Assembly: GCA_012269745.1 (NCBI GenBank)
Contig: JAAXJR010000009.1
Location: 6,014 to 70,013, forward strand
Direction: 5' to 3'
Origin: Flavobacteriales bacterium
Lineage (GTDB): Bacteria > Bacteroidota > Bacteroidia > Flavobacteriales > Schleiferiaceae
DNA length: 64,000 nucleotides
A program made the translations under genes and the position numbers. The notes beneath the pieces were generated by a model, which made no database searches, had not been told where the DNA came from, and worked only from the letters and a program-made list of their open reading frames with translations. Positions 36,001 to 45,622 of this stretch are shown here, in pieces (within the stretch, counting starts at the first letter, position 1; the number at the start of each line of letters is the position of its first letter).

Positions 36001-36898
36001 ACACATTCAGTTATTTCTCAAAGGCATGGCCATGGGTGCAGCAGACGTTGTTCCTGGTGTCAGCGGTGGAACTATTGCTTTTATCACAGGTATCTACGAG
36101 GAGTTAATCGGATCTATTTCCTCCGTCAACAAAGACACTTTTAAACTACTTTTTCGTGGCCAATTCCGCGAGCTTTGGACTTCCATTAACGGGAATTTTT
36201 TAGCCGTTCTCTTTGCTGGAATATTTACGAGCATTTTAACACTGGCCTCTGTCCTCACTTTCACTTTAGAGCACTACCCCATTCTTACCTGGAGCTTTTT
36301 CTTTGGTTTAGTGGCTGCATCTGTGTGGATGATGGGCAGAACGGTTAAACAGTGGAATGTTAATGCCCTACTGGCATTTCTGATTGGCACTGTGGTTGCT
36401 TACGCCATTACCGAAATGGGTACGACTGCCGGGTCCGATGCACCATGGTACCTAGTCCTTAGTGGTGCTTTGGCGATCTGTGCCATGATTTTACCGGGCA
36501 TTAGTGGCAGCTTTATTTTACTGCTTTTGGGTGCTTATTCCACCGTATTGGCGGCAGTGGCTAACCGAGAATTACTAACCATTGCCTACGTAGGCATTGG
36601 CGCCGTTGTGGGTTTGCTCCTCTTCAGCAAAGGCTTGAAGTTCATTTTTGAGCGTTATTACAACTTTACCATTGCCCTGCTCAGTGGATTCTTGCTGGGT
36701 TCTTTAAATAAATTGTGGCCTTGGAAAGAGGTGCTTGAGACTTTTACAAAACACGCGGGTACTGAGAAAGAAGAGATGGTTGCTCTGAGTGTTCAAAATC
36801 TTGCACCGGGTAGTGATTGGCCCACAGCACTAATTTTCGCACTTTTTGGTGCAGCTCTTGTTCTTGGATTAGAATTCGCTGGTAAAAAACTAAAATGA
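35993..36898 (+). CDS. DUF368 family protein, probable undecaprenyl-phosphate transporter
   Basis: The 301-aa polytopic membrane protein (about eight helices) has the DUF368 signatures: GAADVVPGVSGGTIAFITGIYE near residue 15 and the mirrored ILPGISGSFILLLLGAY later, an inverted-repeat arrangement. DUF368 (PopT) and DedA (UptA) proteins were shown to recycle the C55 lipid carrier across the membrane in Gram-positive and Vibrio species; this role here is inference from family. It overlaps the TPR gene by 8 bp and aroE by 4 bp. Confidence 0.9.
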   Translation: MLKHIQLFLKGMAMGAADVVPGVSGGTIAFITGIYEELIGSISSVNKDTFKLLFRGQFRELWTSINGNFLAVLFAGIFTSILTLASVLTFTLEHYPILTWSFFFGLVAASVWMMGRTVKQWNVNALLAFLIGTVVAYAITEMGTTAGSDAPWYLVLSGALAICAMILPGISGSFILLLLGAYSTVLAAVANRELLTIAYVGIGAVVGLLLFSKGLKFIFERYYNFTIALLSGFLLGSLNKLWPWKEVLETFTKHAGTEKEEMVALSVQNLAPGSDWPTALIFALFGAALVLGLEFAGKKLK

Positions 36899-37635
36899 TC
36901 AAACTCGGACTAATTGGTTCCCCCATTGCGCACAGCCTAAGCCCAAAGATTCATCACGGATTTATCGAAAGTGCAGGAATGATCGGGAGTTATGAGTTGT
37001 TCGAAATGGACCAATTACCTACTGAAGGTCTCAAGGCATTTATGATCAGCAAAGGGTTAACTGGGCTCAATATTACCATTCCCTTCAAAGAATCAGTATT
37101 GAATGAACTCGATGAAGTGGAATTCTCAGCCAAAGAACTAGGTGCCGTAAATACTGTTGTTCTTCAAAATCAAAGACTGTTAGGCTACAATACTGATGTT
37201 TATGGGATCACTACAAGCATCGAAGAATTAGATGTTACGCCGTGCAAAACATTAGTCTTCGGTAGCGGCGGGGCCTCCAAGGCAGTAGTTAAAGTGCTCG
37301 AAGACAGAGGATTTAGACCTATAGTTTTGAGCAGAAATTCTACCTCTACTAATTATGATAATTTATCAAGTCAAGAAGCAGCAGAATGTCGGTTTTGGGT
37401 GAACTGTACCCCTGTTGGAACTGAAGGTTTGACACCTAATCTTTTACCCCTTCCTTTTGCTGTTTTAAACGAGGAATTCGCCATATTTGACCTAGTATAT
37501 AAACCCAACCCTACTCCATTAATGACAGAAGCTCTAAAGCGAGGTGCGAAGGTCATAGGCGGAGAAAAAATGTTAACTGAGCAAGCGAGAAAATCATGGC
37601 AATTGTTCCATGACGCTTACTACAAAAATTTGTAG
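36895..37635 (+). CDS. aroE: Shikimate dehydrogenase
   Basis: The 246-aa enzyme reduces 3-dehydroshikimate with NADPH in the chorismate pathway, which also feeds menaquinone. Key parts are GSPIAHSLSPKIH (shikimate-binding Ser pair), NITIPFKESV (catalytic Lys), GAVNTV, an Asp in YNTDVYGI, and the NADP loop GSGGASKAV. Slightly shorter than E. coli AroE (272). ATGA overlap with DUF368; the DUF349 gene follows immediately after the stop. Confidence 0.95.
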   Translation: MIKLGLIGSPIAHSLSPKIHHGFIESAGMIGSYELFEMDQLPTEGLKAFMISKGLTGLNITIPFKESVLNELDEVEFSAKELGAVNTVVLQNQRLLGYNTDVYGITTSIEELDVTPCKTLVFGSGGASKAVVKVLEDRGFRPIVLSRNSTSTNYDNLSSQEAAECRFWVNCTPVGTEGLTPNLLPLPFAVLNEEFAIFDLVYKPNPTPLMTEALKRGAKVIGGEKMLTEQARKSWQLFHDAYYKNL

Positions 37636-39492
37636 ATGATGAACCAAGAAGAATTGAAACCAGAAGAAGTACAACAGGGAACTCCTGCACAAATTGAATC
37701 GGTCACCGAGGAAACAACAGAAACTGTTATGCAGAACCAGGAAGATCAAGTTCGTACTGTTGAAGCGGAGGAGGATCATGAGGAACCAAAAGAGCAAAAG
37801 CTCAATATTCCAGATTTCGATGCCCTCGATTTGGATCAATCTTTATCGGTTATTAAAGACCACATAGGCCAATTCCCGGCACACCGAATTAAAGGCATTG
37901 TAGAGAGCGGACGTTCGCGAATGTTACGTGAGCTCAATGCACAGCAAGCCGAAGCCAAGGAAAAGTACCTTGCAGAAGGCGGCAACATCATCGACTTCAG
38001 ATACGATCAGCCAATTCGCAAGGAATTAGGCGCAGTTTATGGCGGCTATCGTGATGCTTTAAGAAAGCACTACAGTGACCTTGAAGCACAATTGTCAAGC
38101 AACTTGAGCACCAAGCTTGAGATTATTGAAAAAATTAAGGCACTTCCTACCTCGGAGGGAAGCGCCAAAGAGAAATATGATGCCTTTAAAGCTTTACGCG
38201 AGCAGTGGAACAACACTGGTCTTGTACCGAAGGCAGAAGCACGCAACGTTTGGGCGAACTTTAACCACCATGTAGACAACTTCTTCAACTTCTTGCGATT
38301 GGCTTATGATTTAATCGACAAGGAGTATCAAAACAACTTGACGGAAAAAATCGCCATGATTGAAGAGCTCGAGGCTATGATAGAAGGCGGTGCTTCAGCC
38401 GAGCTGTTCAGGACACTTCAAAAAGCGCACAGTCGCTGGAAGAAAATTGGCCCTGTCCCTAGAGAACAGAAGGACATTATTTGGGACCGATTCAAAGCAG
38501 TCACTGCCAAGGTGCATGAGCAACGTGAGCAATACAATGAGGTCTTGAAGGCCCAGAATGATGCTAAAATTGCTGCTAAGCGCGCCGTTGTTGAGGGCAT
38601 TGAGTCATTGACTAAAGAGCTGCCAGCCAAGCACAGCGGATGGCAAAAAGCAAGTAAAGAGCTCAACCAATTCCGTGAACAATTCAAGAAAATTGGCTTT
38701 GTTAAGAGCGAAGAAAATGATGCCGTTTGGGAAGACTACAAAGTAGCTCAACGTGAATTCAATCGTTTGAAAAACGCCTTCTACAAAGAGGAGAAAAAAG
38801 CGCATCGCGAGAATATAGAAAAGAAGCGTGCGTTGATCGAATTGGCCAATAGCTGGAAGGACAGCGACGACTTTGGCGCCGCTGCAAGTGCTCTAAAGAA
38901 GGCTCAAGCCGACTGGAAGCGAACAGGATACGTGCCAAAAAAAGAAGGCGACAAGCTCTGGGAAGAGTTCCGTGGTGCCTGTAATCACTTCTTCGACAGA
39001 ATGAATGGTGAACGCAAGGCACGCGAAAAGAAAGTAAGCGCAGCCAATAAAGCGAAGGAAGCAAAACTCGCTGAAATCAAGGATGCCAGTGTAGCTTCGA
39101 TAGAGGATGCCGTTTCTCTAAGCGAAGAATGGGGTGCAATGGGAGCTCCAAACCGCAAATTGGATGCTCAGTTTGATGCTCTATTAGAAGATAAACTAAG
39201 TGGTCTTGGACTAGAGAAATCTGTTTTAGAGCGTACGCTGTTCGAGGCAAAAGTTAAGGCACTTGTCGAAGCTGATGATCAACAGGGACTCTTAGCTCAG
39301 CGTTCGTGGATACGAGAGGAGACTGATAAGGCAAAGAAGGAATTACACCAGCTTGAGAACAACATTGCCTTCTTTGGCAACGCTAAGGGCAACCCACTAC
39401 TTGAGGCAGCTCAACAGAATATTGAAAATCAAAAAGCCAGAGTTGAAGAATTGACAGCATTGCGTAAGCTATTCAATTCTTTATTGAAATAA
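37636..39492 (+). CDS. DUF349 repeat protein
   Basis: The 618-aa cytoplasmic protein has an acidic, low-complexity N-terminus (about 1-60) and then at least four DUF349 helical repeats, each with a W-x5-G-x-V-P/V core (e.g. REQWNNTGLVPKAEARNVW, RWKKIGPVPREQKDIIW, QFKKIGFVKSEENDAVW, DWKRTGYVPKKEGDKLW). The remainder is strongly charged alpha-helix/coiled coil. The family is common in Bacteroidota and actinobacteria and its function is unknown. It starts directly after the aroE stop and precedes uvrB by 6 nt. Confidence 0.9.
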   Translation: MMNQEELKPEEVQQGTPAQIESVTEETTETVMQNQEDQVRTVEAEEDHEEPKEQKLNIPDFDALDLDQSLSVIKDHIGQFPAHRIKGIVESGRSRMLRELNAQQAEAKEKYLAEGGNIIDFRYDQPIRKELGAVYGGYRDALRKHYSDLEAQLSSNLSTKLEIIEKIKALPTSEGSAKEKYDAFKALREQWNNTGLVPKAEARNVWANFNHHVDNFFNFLRLAYDLIDKEYQNNLTEKIAMIEELEAMIEGGASAELFRTLQKAHSRWKKIGPVPREQKDIIWDRFKAVTAKVHEQREQYNEVLKAQNDAKIAAKRAVVEGIESLTKELPAKHSGWQKASKELNQFREQFKKIGFVKSEENDAVWEDYKVAQREFNRLKNAFYKEEKKAHRENIEKKRALIELANSWKDSDDFGAAASALKKAQADWKRTGYVPKKEGDKLWEEFRGACNHFFDRMNGERKAREKKVSAANKAKEAKLAEIKDASVASIEDAVSLSEEWGAMGAPNRKLDAQFDALLEDKLSGLGLEKSVLERTLFEAKVKALVEADDQQGLLAQRSWIREETDKAKKELHQLENNIAFFGNAKGNPLLEAAQQNIENQKARVEELTALRKLFNSLLK

Positions 39493-39498
39493 TCCTAT

Positions 39499-41508
39499 AT
39501 GGACTTTAAGCTCAAAGCTCCATTCGAACCCATGGGTGACCAACCCACGGCCATTAATGATTTGGTGGAGGGCTTAAACAGTGGTGAACGCGACCAAGTA
39601 TTGCTTGGGGTTACAGGATCAGGAAAGACCTTTACGGTTGCCAATGTCATTGAACGCACGCAACGTCCTAGTTTGATATTGTGTCACAACAAGACGCTTG
39701 CTGCTCAGCTCTATGGTGAGATGAAAGAATTCTTTCCAGAGAATGCCGTAGAGTACTTCGTCAGCTATTATGATTACTATCAACCAGAGGCCTATGTTCC
39801 TTCTTCAGGCCTTTACATTGAAAAGGATCTGAGCATTAATGACGAGATCGAAAAGCTCCGCTTGAGCACTACCTCCTCCCTACTCTCTGGTCGTCGCGAT
39901 GTTATCGTTGTTGCATCCGTATCTTGTTTGTACGGGATGGGAAACCCCGAAGCCTTCAACGCAAGTGTAGTAAATCTGAAAGTCGGCGAAATGATCAGCC
40001 GTCAGGCCTTGCTTCACAAGTTCGTCAATGCACTTTACGCCAGAACTACAGCTGAATTTAAACGGGGTTCCTTCCGAGTAAAAGGAGATACTGTGGACAT
40101 TTTTCCAGCGTACGCAGAATCCTACTTCCGCATCAGTTTTTGGGGAGACGAGGTTGAATCTATTGAACACATGGATCCCATAAGTGGGTCGCGAATAGAG
40201 CACATGAACGAGATGCGTTTGTTCCCGGCAAACTTGTTCGTTACAGAGAAAGATCAACTTCAGAACGCCATCCATCAGATTCAAGACGATTTGATGTCTC
40301 AGGTAGACCATTTCAGGAACGTAGCACGTCCATTGGAGGCTAAGCGACTGGAAGAACGCACCAATTTTGACCTTGAAATGATTCGCGAGCTTGGCTATTG
40401 TTCCGGCATTGAGAATTACAGTCGTTACCTAGACGGCCGTCAACCTGGCGTTCGTCCTTTCTGCCTTTTAGATTATTTCCCAGACGACTTCTTGTTGGTC
40501 ATTGATGAGAGCCACGTAACCATTCCTCAAGTTAGAGCTATGTACGGTGGCGATAGATCTAGGAAAGAGAATCTAGTAGAATACGGATTCCGTCTGCCAG
40601 CAGCCTTGGATAATCGTCCTTTGAAGTTTGAAGAATTTGAAAACATCCGAGGCCAAGCGCTCTTTGTTAGTGCAACACCTGCTGAGTATGAGTTAGAATT
40701 AAGTCAAGGCGTTTTTGCCGAACAGGTCATTCGTCCCACAGGTCTTTTGGACCCAATCATTAGCGTTAGACCTAGCGAGAATCAGGTGGACGATTTGATG
40801 GAGGAAATTCACAAGCGTGTAGAACTTGACGAGCGTGTTCTGGTCACAACATTGACCAAAAGAATGGCGGAAGAGCTTACCAAATACTTCACTCGCTACG
40901 ATATACGTTGCCGTTACATCCACAGTGATGTAGATACATTGGAACGTGTAGAAATCATGCGTGATCTACGACTAGGAGTGTTTGACGTACTCATTGGTGT
41001 AAACCTTCTTCGTGAAGGATTAGATTTCCCTGAGGTAAGTCTTGTGGCTATAATGGATGCTGATAAGGAAGGCTTCCTTCGTAGTGAAAGAAGCTTAGTC
41101 CAAACCATAGGACGTGCAGCTCGTAATGTCAATGGACTAGCCATCCTCTACGCCGATAAAATTACTGATAGTATGCAACGCACCATTGATGAAACGGAGC
41201 GTCGCAGAAAGAAACAAGATGAATTTAACAAGGCCAATGGCCTTGAACCTAAAGCTCTTAAGCGCAGTCGCGAGGAGATCTTGAGTAAATCCAGCGCAGT
41301 TGGTCGCAATGTAGAATACGAGGTTAGTAAGGTGAATCTCAAAGCCGCCGAGCAAGCGATGAACTACACTACACCTGAAGATCTTGAATCCAGTATTAGA
41401 AAGGTGCGCAAGGATATGGAAGAAGCTTCGAAGACGCTCGACTTTATTGAAGCTGCAAGATTGCGTGATCTATTAATTGAGCTTGAAGGTAAAAGGGAGA
41501 AGCGTTAG
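39499..41508 (+). CDS. uvrB: Excinuclease ABC subunit B
   Basis: UvrB is the damage-verifying helicase of nucleotide excision repair. The 669-aa protein has Walker A GVTGSGKT (37-44), the beta-hairpin region YYDYYQPEAYVP, Walker B DESH, the helicase motifs around LFVSATPAEYE and QTIGRAARN, and a C-terminal UVR domain (IRKVRKDMEEASKTLDFIEAARLRD) that contacts UvrC. Length is normal. Overlaps the convergent membrane-protein gene by 4 bp. Confidence 0.97.
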   Translation: MDFKLKAPFEPMGDQPTAINDLVEGLNSGERDQVLLGVTGSGKTFTVANVIERTQRPSLILCHNKTLAAQLYGEMKEFFPENAVEYFVSYYDYYQPEAYVPSSGLYIEKDLSINDEIEKLRLSTTSSLLSGRRDVIVVASVSCLYGMGNPEAFNASVVNLKVGEMISRQALLHKFVNALYARTTAEFKRGSFRVKGDTVDIFPAYAESYFRISFWGDEVESIEHMDPISGSRIEHMNEMRLFPANLFVTEKDQLQNAIHQIQDDLMSQVDHFRNVARPLEAKRLEERTNFDLEMIRELGYCSGIENYSRYLDGRQPGVRPFCLLDYFPDDFLLVIDESHVTIPQVRAMYGGDRSRKENLVEYGFRLPAALDNRPLKFEEFENIRGQALFVSATPAEYELELSQGVFAEQVIRPTGLLDPIISVRPSENQVDDLMEEIHKRVELDERVLVTTLTKRMAEELTKYFTRYDIRCRYIHSDVDTLERVEIMRDLRLGVFDVLIGVNLLREGLDFPEVSLVAIMDADKEGFLRSERSLVQTIGRAARNVNGLAILYADKITDSMQRTIDETERRRKKQDEFNKANGLEPKALKRSREEILSKSSAVGRNVEYEVSKVNLKAAEQAMNYTTPEDLESSIRKVRKDMEEASKTLDFIEAARLRDLLIELEGKREKR

Positions 41509-42041
41509 AGATAGTGTGCCACCCCTACTGCGAAAGTCCAAACACGGTGGCCATCAATACGCTGGTCCAAATACAATGTTGGTGTCCATTCCCACCGGTC
41601 GTTCAACGGCACCTCCGCTTCTAAACCAAATCGAATCAAAGTCTTAATTTCCGAATTCTCTTTGGTAAGGCCAGGACCAATGCCGACGATGAGATTATGA
41701 TTCAACCTATAGAAAATATCTAGGGTAGAAATCATCGGAGTCTCTATTTCTAGCTCAGTTCCATTATCTGTGACAATGACATAATTCTCGAGCTCGACAT
41801 CACTGTGCCAACCAATGGACCAAGAATCGCTCAAATGATAATCCAGGTCTATTCCCCAGGTAGGCACAAAGTAGATACCATCTCCTCCTACCTCCGGCAC
41901 CATACCATGTCCCAAAAGGACCGCAGCCCGAAGTGGGTGTCTTTGATGATGGGGATCTGAGAACTTATCGTCTATCTTATGCTGTGCCTTCAATTGAACT
42001 GTAAGGATTACAACAAGGGTGAAAACCACTTTTAACTTCAC
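41505..42041 (-). CDS. Probable outer-membrane beta-barrel-like exported protein
   Basis: The 178-aa product uses GTG at 42041 (no upstream ATG in frame). It has a signal peptide (KVVFTLVVILTVQLKAQ) and then alternating hydrophobic/polar strands with aromatic ends, finishing with a terminal aromatic-rich strand (VWTFAVGVAHYL), as in small porin-like outer-membrane proteins. No family name is recognised. Monocistronic, convergent with uvrB (4-bp overlap), divergent from the DUF3784 gene. Confidence 0.75.
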   Translation of the reverse strand: MKLKVVFTLVVILTVQLKAQHKIDDKFSDPHHQRHPLRAAVLLGHGMVPEVGGDGIYFVPTWGIDLDYHLSDSWSIGWHSDVELENYVIVTDNGTELEIETPMISTLDIFYRLNHNLIVGIGPGLTKENSEIKTLIRFGLEAEVPLNDRWEWTPTLYLDQRIDGHRVWTFAVGVAHYL

Positions 42042-42106
42042 GTCAACAATATTTTCATCTAAGGTGAGGTATCTTTAGGGTATACTTCATAACCAAAGTC
42101 ACGCCG

Positions 42107-42835
42107 ATGTTTTTTGTCATATTAGGAATGGGCCTACTCTTCTTCGGATTAGGGTTCATGATTACTGAAAACAATGCCAGCTCTTTGCTCAGTGGATACA
42201 ACACCATGAGCAAGGAAGAGCAGGAACAATTTCCTTTAACCGAATATCTAGAGCGATTTAAAAGTTTTCATGTCCGATTCGGCGTTCTATTCACTGTCCT
42301 TGGCGTTTTATTCTATGTAACCAATGCAGCGCTCTTGGGATGGCACATGGGCATTACTCCTATCCTTGCCTACATCTATTTTTTCTATCAGACCAAGGAT
42401 TTGAGCTCGAAGTTAGAGTCCCAGAAAAATTCATTTAAAGTGGGCATCGCAGTACTCATAGGAACACTGGTTTTCGTCATCGGCATGTTTTATTGGTCGG
42501 ACCGTCCCTCAGATGTTGTGTTGGACGGTGACATTTTAAGAATTTCTGGACCGTACGGGATAGATTTACCGCTCGACAAAATTGACTCTTTAGGCATCTC
42601 AGTATCCCTACCTGAGATTTCGACAAGAAGACATGGGATTTCTACTGGAACTATCGCTAAGGGCAAGTACCGCGGACCTGAAGGTGATTACTTGCTATTG
42701 ATCGATAAACCTTACGAAAAGGTACTGTGGATTGGTAGAAAGAGCGCAGATCCGGTGTTGATTTCACTCAATGAATTGGACGAAGAAAAACTACTACTTG
42801 AACTCAAGGAATCCCTAGAGCTTGATGCCCCGTGA
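42107..42835 (+). CDS. DUF3784-like membrane protein with C-terminal PH-like domain
   Basis: The 242-aa protein has four hydrophobic helices (about 3-18, 58-75, 80-95, 112-130). The N-terminus matches DUF3784 (LLSGYNTMSKEEQEQF). Residues about 140-225 (LDGDILRISGPYGIDLPLDKIDSLGI) look like a bacterial PH/DUF2244-type beta domain on the inner side. Function unknown. The ATG at 42107 is the first in frame after a stop; it overlaps the convergent glycosyltransferase gene by 21 bp. Confidence 0.75.
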   Translation: MFFVILGMGLLFFGLGFMITENNASSLLSGYNTMSKEEQEQFPLTEYLERFKSFHVRFGVLFTVLGVLFYVTNAALLGWHMGITPILAYIYFFYQTKDLSSKLESQKNSFKVGIAVLIGTLVFVIGMFYWSDRPSDVVLDGDILRISGPYGIDLPLDKIDSLGISVSLPEISTRRHGISTGTIAKGKYRGPEGDYLLLIDKPYEKVLWIGRKSADPVLISLNELDEEKLLLELKESLELDAP

Positions 42836-43828
42836 GTTTCCTTTGATATACACTTCAATGTAGTTTCGTAAAAAACCCATTCCGTAGCCTGCATTCATGG
42901 TAATCGTCGTACGAATGGCCAAGGTGGCCACCTTTACATTTTCAGTTCTTGAAGCCTCTACAAACACCGCGGATAAGTAGCCTACAAAAGCCAAGAAAGG
43001 CACAGCCAACAAGGAGTTACCCTGTAATAGACTCAGAACAAATAGTAGAAAACTGGCATAGCGGTAAAGGGTAAAAACCGTTGGAAACAAGTGCGTGATT
43101 TTCAAATTCCCAGGATGCGCTTTTGCCAATAATGGTCGTGCTGCACCGAAACGAAATACTTGACGACGGAACTGTTTCAGTGTCGCACGACGCTTGTGAT
43201 ATACATGCGCCTCTGGAATGAAACGGCTAATGGCACCTGCCTTCTGCAAACGAAGACTTAGTTCTACATCCTCACCACAGACAAACTCCTCGTCGTAACC
43301 GCCAACTTCTTTAAAAAGTGCAGCCGACATGCCCATGTTAAATCCTCTCGGTTGGTACGAAGTTACTGAAGCTTTACCCCCTCTAATCCCACCGGTAGTA
43401 AGGAAAGAGGTCATTGAAAAGTTAATGGCCTTTTGAAGGTCGGTGAAATCGGCTGAAGCCGCATCTGGACCACCAAAGAGCGTAGTATCAGGGTATTCGG
43501 AAAGGAAGGCGTCGATACCTTTGAGGTATGCGCTTGGAATAATACAATCCGAATCCAGGAAGATGAAATATTCAGCATCAGCGAGCTCAGCAGCGCGATT
43601 GCGTGCATCACTTACAGGAAGAAACTCTTCGTAATAGATTTGAAGCGGCAGCGTATCAAAATACTCCTGAAGTACCGGGCGCAGTTCATCCCCTGGAGTA
43701 CCGTCGCCAAGGATGACTTGGTATTGATCTTTGGGGTAATCGAGCTGCTCTAGGCTTGCTAGAAATTCAGTAACCTCATCCGGACGTTTAAACGTTGGCG
43801 AGATTAAAGCGTACTTCACTTTTGCCAT
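42815..43828 (-). CDS. Glycosyltransferase family 2 protein
   Basis: The 337-aa enzyme has the GT-A fold: nucleotide-sugar loop (LISPTFKRPDEV), metal-binding DSDC motif (FIFLDSDCIIP), acceptor motif with GEDVELSLRLQKAG (ED), and one or two C-terminal hydrophobic segments (about 255-290). It lies at the membrane and transfers an activated sugar, probably to a surface glycan; donor and acceptor are unknown. Its ATG shares a base with the stop of the preceding GT2 (TAATG), so the two are coupled. Confidence 0.9.
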   Translation of the reverse strand: MAKVKYALISPTFKRPDEVTEFLASLEQLDYPKDQYQVILGDGTPGDELRPVLQEYFDTLPLQIYYEEFLPVSDARNRAAELADAEYFIFLDSDCIIPSAYLKGIDAFLSEYPDTTLFGGPDAASADFTDLQKAINFSMTSFLTTGGIRGGKASVTSYQPRGFNMGMSAALFKEVGGYDEEFVCGEDVELSLRLQKAGAISRFIPEAHVYHKRRATLKQFRRQVFRFGAARPLLAKAHPGNLKITHLFPTVFTLYRYASFLLFVLSLLQGNSLLAVPFLAFVGYLSAVFVEASRTENVKVATLAIRTTITMNAGYGMGFLRNYIEVYIKGNSRGIKL

Positions 43829-44790
43829 TAGAGGCCAATTTTTTTATCGACGGTATAATCGTGCTTTTTCGTGCTTTCGCGCAGCAAAAGTTCTGCGATG
43901 AAACCCACGCCAAACAATTGGACCCCAATGACATTCAAGGCGAGCAAAATGAAAAACAACGGATTCTCGGTGATCAGACGTGCCTCTACCCCTGCGCCCA
44001 AGGCCCAAAGTTTATAAATCCCTAAGTAAGCCAACAGTAGCGCTGAAAGCGCGAACATTAGCGTACCTGCAGCGCCAAAGAAGTGCATAGGACGCCTCCC
44101 GAATTTACCAATGACCGCCAGCGTTCCTAGGTCTAAAAAACCATTAATAAAGCGGTCAAGACCGAACTTTGTAGTACCGTACTTTCTTGCTTGATGCTGC
44201 ACCACTTTCTCACCAATCTTATCGAAGCCCTTGTTCTTGGCTAAGAATGGAATGTATCGGTGCATCTCGCCGTATACATCAATATTGTGTACCACTTCCA
44301 GCTTGTAGGCTTTTAGTCCACAATTGAAATCGTTCAATTTGATCTTGGAAATTCTTCTCGTGGCGGCGTTGAAGAGTTTCGTCGGAATGGTCTTACTGAG
44401 CGGATCGAAGCGCTTCTGCTTCCAACCACTAACAAGGTCGTATCCATCTTCAATGATCATGCGTCTTAGCTCCGGAATTTCTTCAGGGCTGTCCTGTAAA
44501 TCTGCATCCATAGTGATCACTACATCTCCAGAAGCGGCCTTGAAGCCTTGATTCAGTCCGGCACTCTTACCCTGATTTTTACGAAAGGAAATGGCCTTGA
44601 CGTTTTCGTTATTGCGACGTAACTCCTCTATTACAGCCCAACTATTATCCGTTGATCCGTCGTTGACGAAAATGATTTCATAGGTATATCCTTCCCGTTC
44701 CATCACCTTGGCAATCCAATCGGTCAATTCAGGAAGACTTTCATCTTCATTGAATAAAGGAATTACAATACTTAAATCCAATTTACTCAT
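43828..44790 (-). CDS. Polyprenyl-phosphate glycosyltransferase (GT2, ArnC/DPM1-like)
   Basis: The 320-aa protein has the GT2 domain of dolichol-/undecaprenyl-phosphate sugar transferases: LSIVIPLFNEDESLPEL, VITMDADLQDSPEEIP (DXD-type), and LNDFNCGLKAYKLEV, followed by two C-terminal membrane helices (about 240-262 and 275-297). It would load a sugar on the lipid carrier. Coupled to the second GT2 by a TAATG overlap and preceded 17 nt away by the DUF4199 gene; the three probably form one operon for envelope glycan transfer. Confidence 0.92.
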   Translation of the reverse strand: MSKLDLSIVIPLFNEDESLPELTDWIAKVMEREGYTYEIIFVNDGSTDNSWAVIEELRRNNENVKAISFRKNQGKSAGLNQGFKAASGDVVITMDADLQDSPEEIPELRRMIIEDGYDLVSGWKQKRFDPLSKTIPTKLFNAATRRISKIKLNDFNCGLKAYKLEVVHNIDVYGEMHRYIPFLAKNKGFDKIGEKVVQHQARKYGTTKFGLDRFINGFLDLGTLAVIGKFGRRPMHFFGAAGTLMFALSALLLAYLGIYKLWALGAGVEARLITENPLFFILLALNVIGVQLFGVGFIAELLLRESTKKHDYTVDKKIGL

Positions 44791-44807
44791 GCTCCTTGTT
44801 CTCCTGA

Positions 44808-45335
44808 TTAAAACTCAGGATTGTTCTTTTTCATTGCTGCACCTACGATCAAAGCGATAATCGCATTGAACATTACTGAGAACGCCGCACTTTTGAATTG
44901 TCCCGCTATACCAAATGGATTGCTACCTTCAATTCTACTAATGATTTGGTCGATTTGTTCATCACTCATACCTGAAGATTCAAATCTTTCTAAGGTAACT
45001 TCAACAATCATATCCATTGCATCTACTGCAAACTGTGGATCAATAATCGAGAAAAGTAGAACTGTAAAGACCGTTCCAATAAGTGTAGCAACTATTGCGG
45101 TCAATATGTATGCAGAAAATACTTCTTTGAAACTGGCATACCCGTCATTGCTTTGTTTAAATTTTCCAACGGCAAAAACTCCAAAACCGATTCCAAAGAA
45201 AAATAAGATTATTCCAGGCCAAGTCTGAGTAAACACTGAAATATCGATTAGATAGGCATAGAGTAAGTAGGCTATGTTGATTAAAGCTAAGTAAGTTCCG
45301 TACTTAATTGAAATCTGTTTCATTGCATCATTCAT
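44808..45335 (-). CDS. DUF4199 domain-containing membrane protein
   Basis: From ATG 45335 the 175-aa protein has four transmembrane helices (about 12-30, 40-57, 75-103, 145-165) with the DUF4199 pattern: YGTYLALINIAYLLYAYL, a FKQSNDGYASFKEVFSAY loop after helix 2 and a large middle soluble segment. Function unknown; the family often sits beside polyprenyl-phosphate GT2 genes in Bacteroidota, as here. The in-frame ATG at 45395 lies too close to the SRP RNA promoter and adds a hydrophobic extension, so it is not used. Confidence 0.85.
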   Translation of the reverse strand: MNDAMKQISIKYGTYLALINIAYLLYAYLIDISVFTQTWPGIILFFFGIGFGVFAVGKFKQSNDGYASFKEVFSAYILTAIVATLIGTVFTVLLFSIIDPQFAVDAMDMIVEVTLERFESSGMSDEQIDQIISRIEGSNPFGIAGQFKSAAFSVMFNAIIALIVGAAMKKNNPEF

Positions 45336-45399
45336 GGGTAGCGATTTTTCAGTGTTTGGACAAAGATAACCGAACAGGTGAATTATTTTGATCAAATCG

Positions 45400-45431
45400 T
45401 TGCTTTCTCCATACTTACCTTCTTAACTTTG
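45400..45431 (+). promoter_or_regulatory. SRP RNA gene promoter
   Basis: TTG (45400-45402), 21 nt, then TAACTTTG (45424-45431), a perfect Bacteroidota -7 element. It ends 4 nt before the first base of the SRP RNA stem (45436), which fits the usual start distance. Confidence 0.8.
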
Positions 45432-45435
45432 CATC

Positions 45436-45531
45436 GGGCAAGTCTTACACAACCAGCTCCTAATGAATCCCCCAGGGCGGGAACGCAGCAAGGGTAATTG
45501 GTCGTAGCGGTGTGATGTAAGTAGCTTGCCC
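45436..45531 (+). ncRNA. ffs: Signal recognition particle RNA (small bacterial 4.5S type)
   Basis: The region contains the conserved SRP RNA domain IV core: CCCCCAGGGCGGGAACGCAGCAAGGG (seen as GGAA tetraloop-type hairpin with the asymmetric loop bases). The ends GGGCAAG (45436-45442) and CTTGCCC (45525-45531) close the terminal helix, and a T6 tract follows (45532-45537). Length is about 96 nt, normal for the small form lacking the Alu domain. It binds Ffh and targets nascent membrane proteins. Its promoter is immediately upstream. Confidence 0.95.
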
Positions 45532-45622
45532 TTTTTTACTGTCTATCAATAAGTGTAAAAGCTTAAAAAGACTTGGCTTTTGTAATTTAACAGGGATTTA
45601 AAAGCTAAATTTTATACTTATA

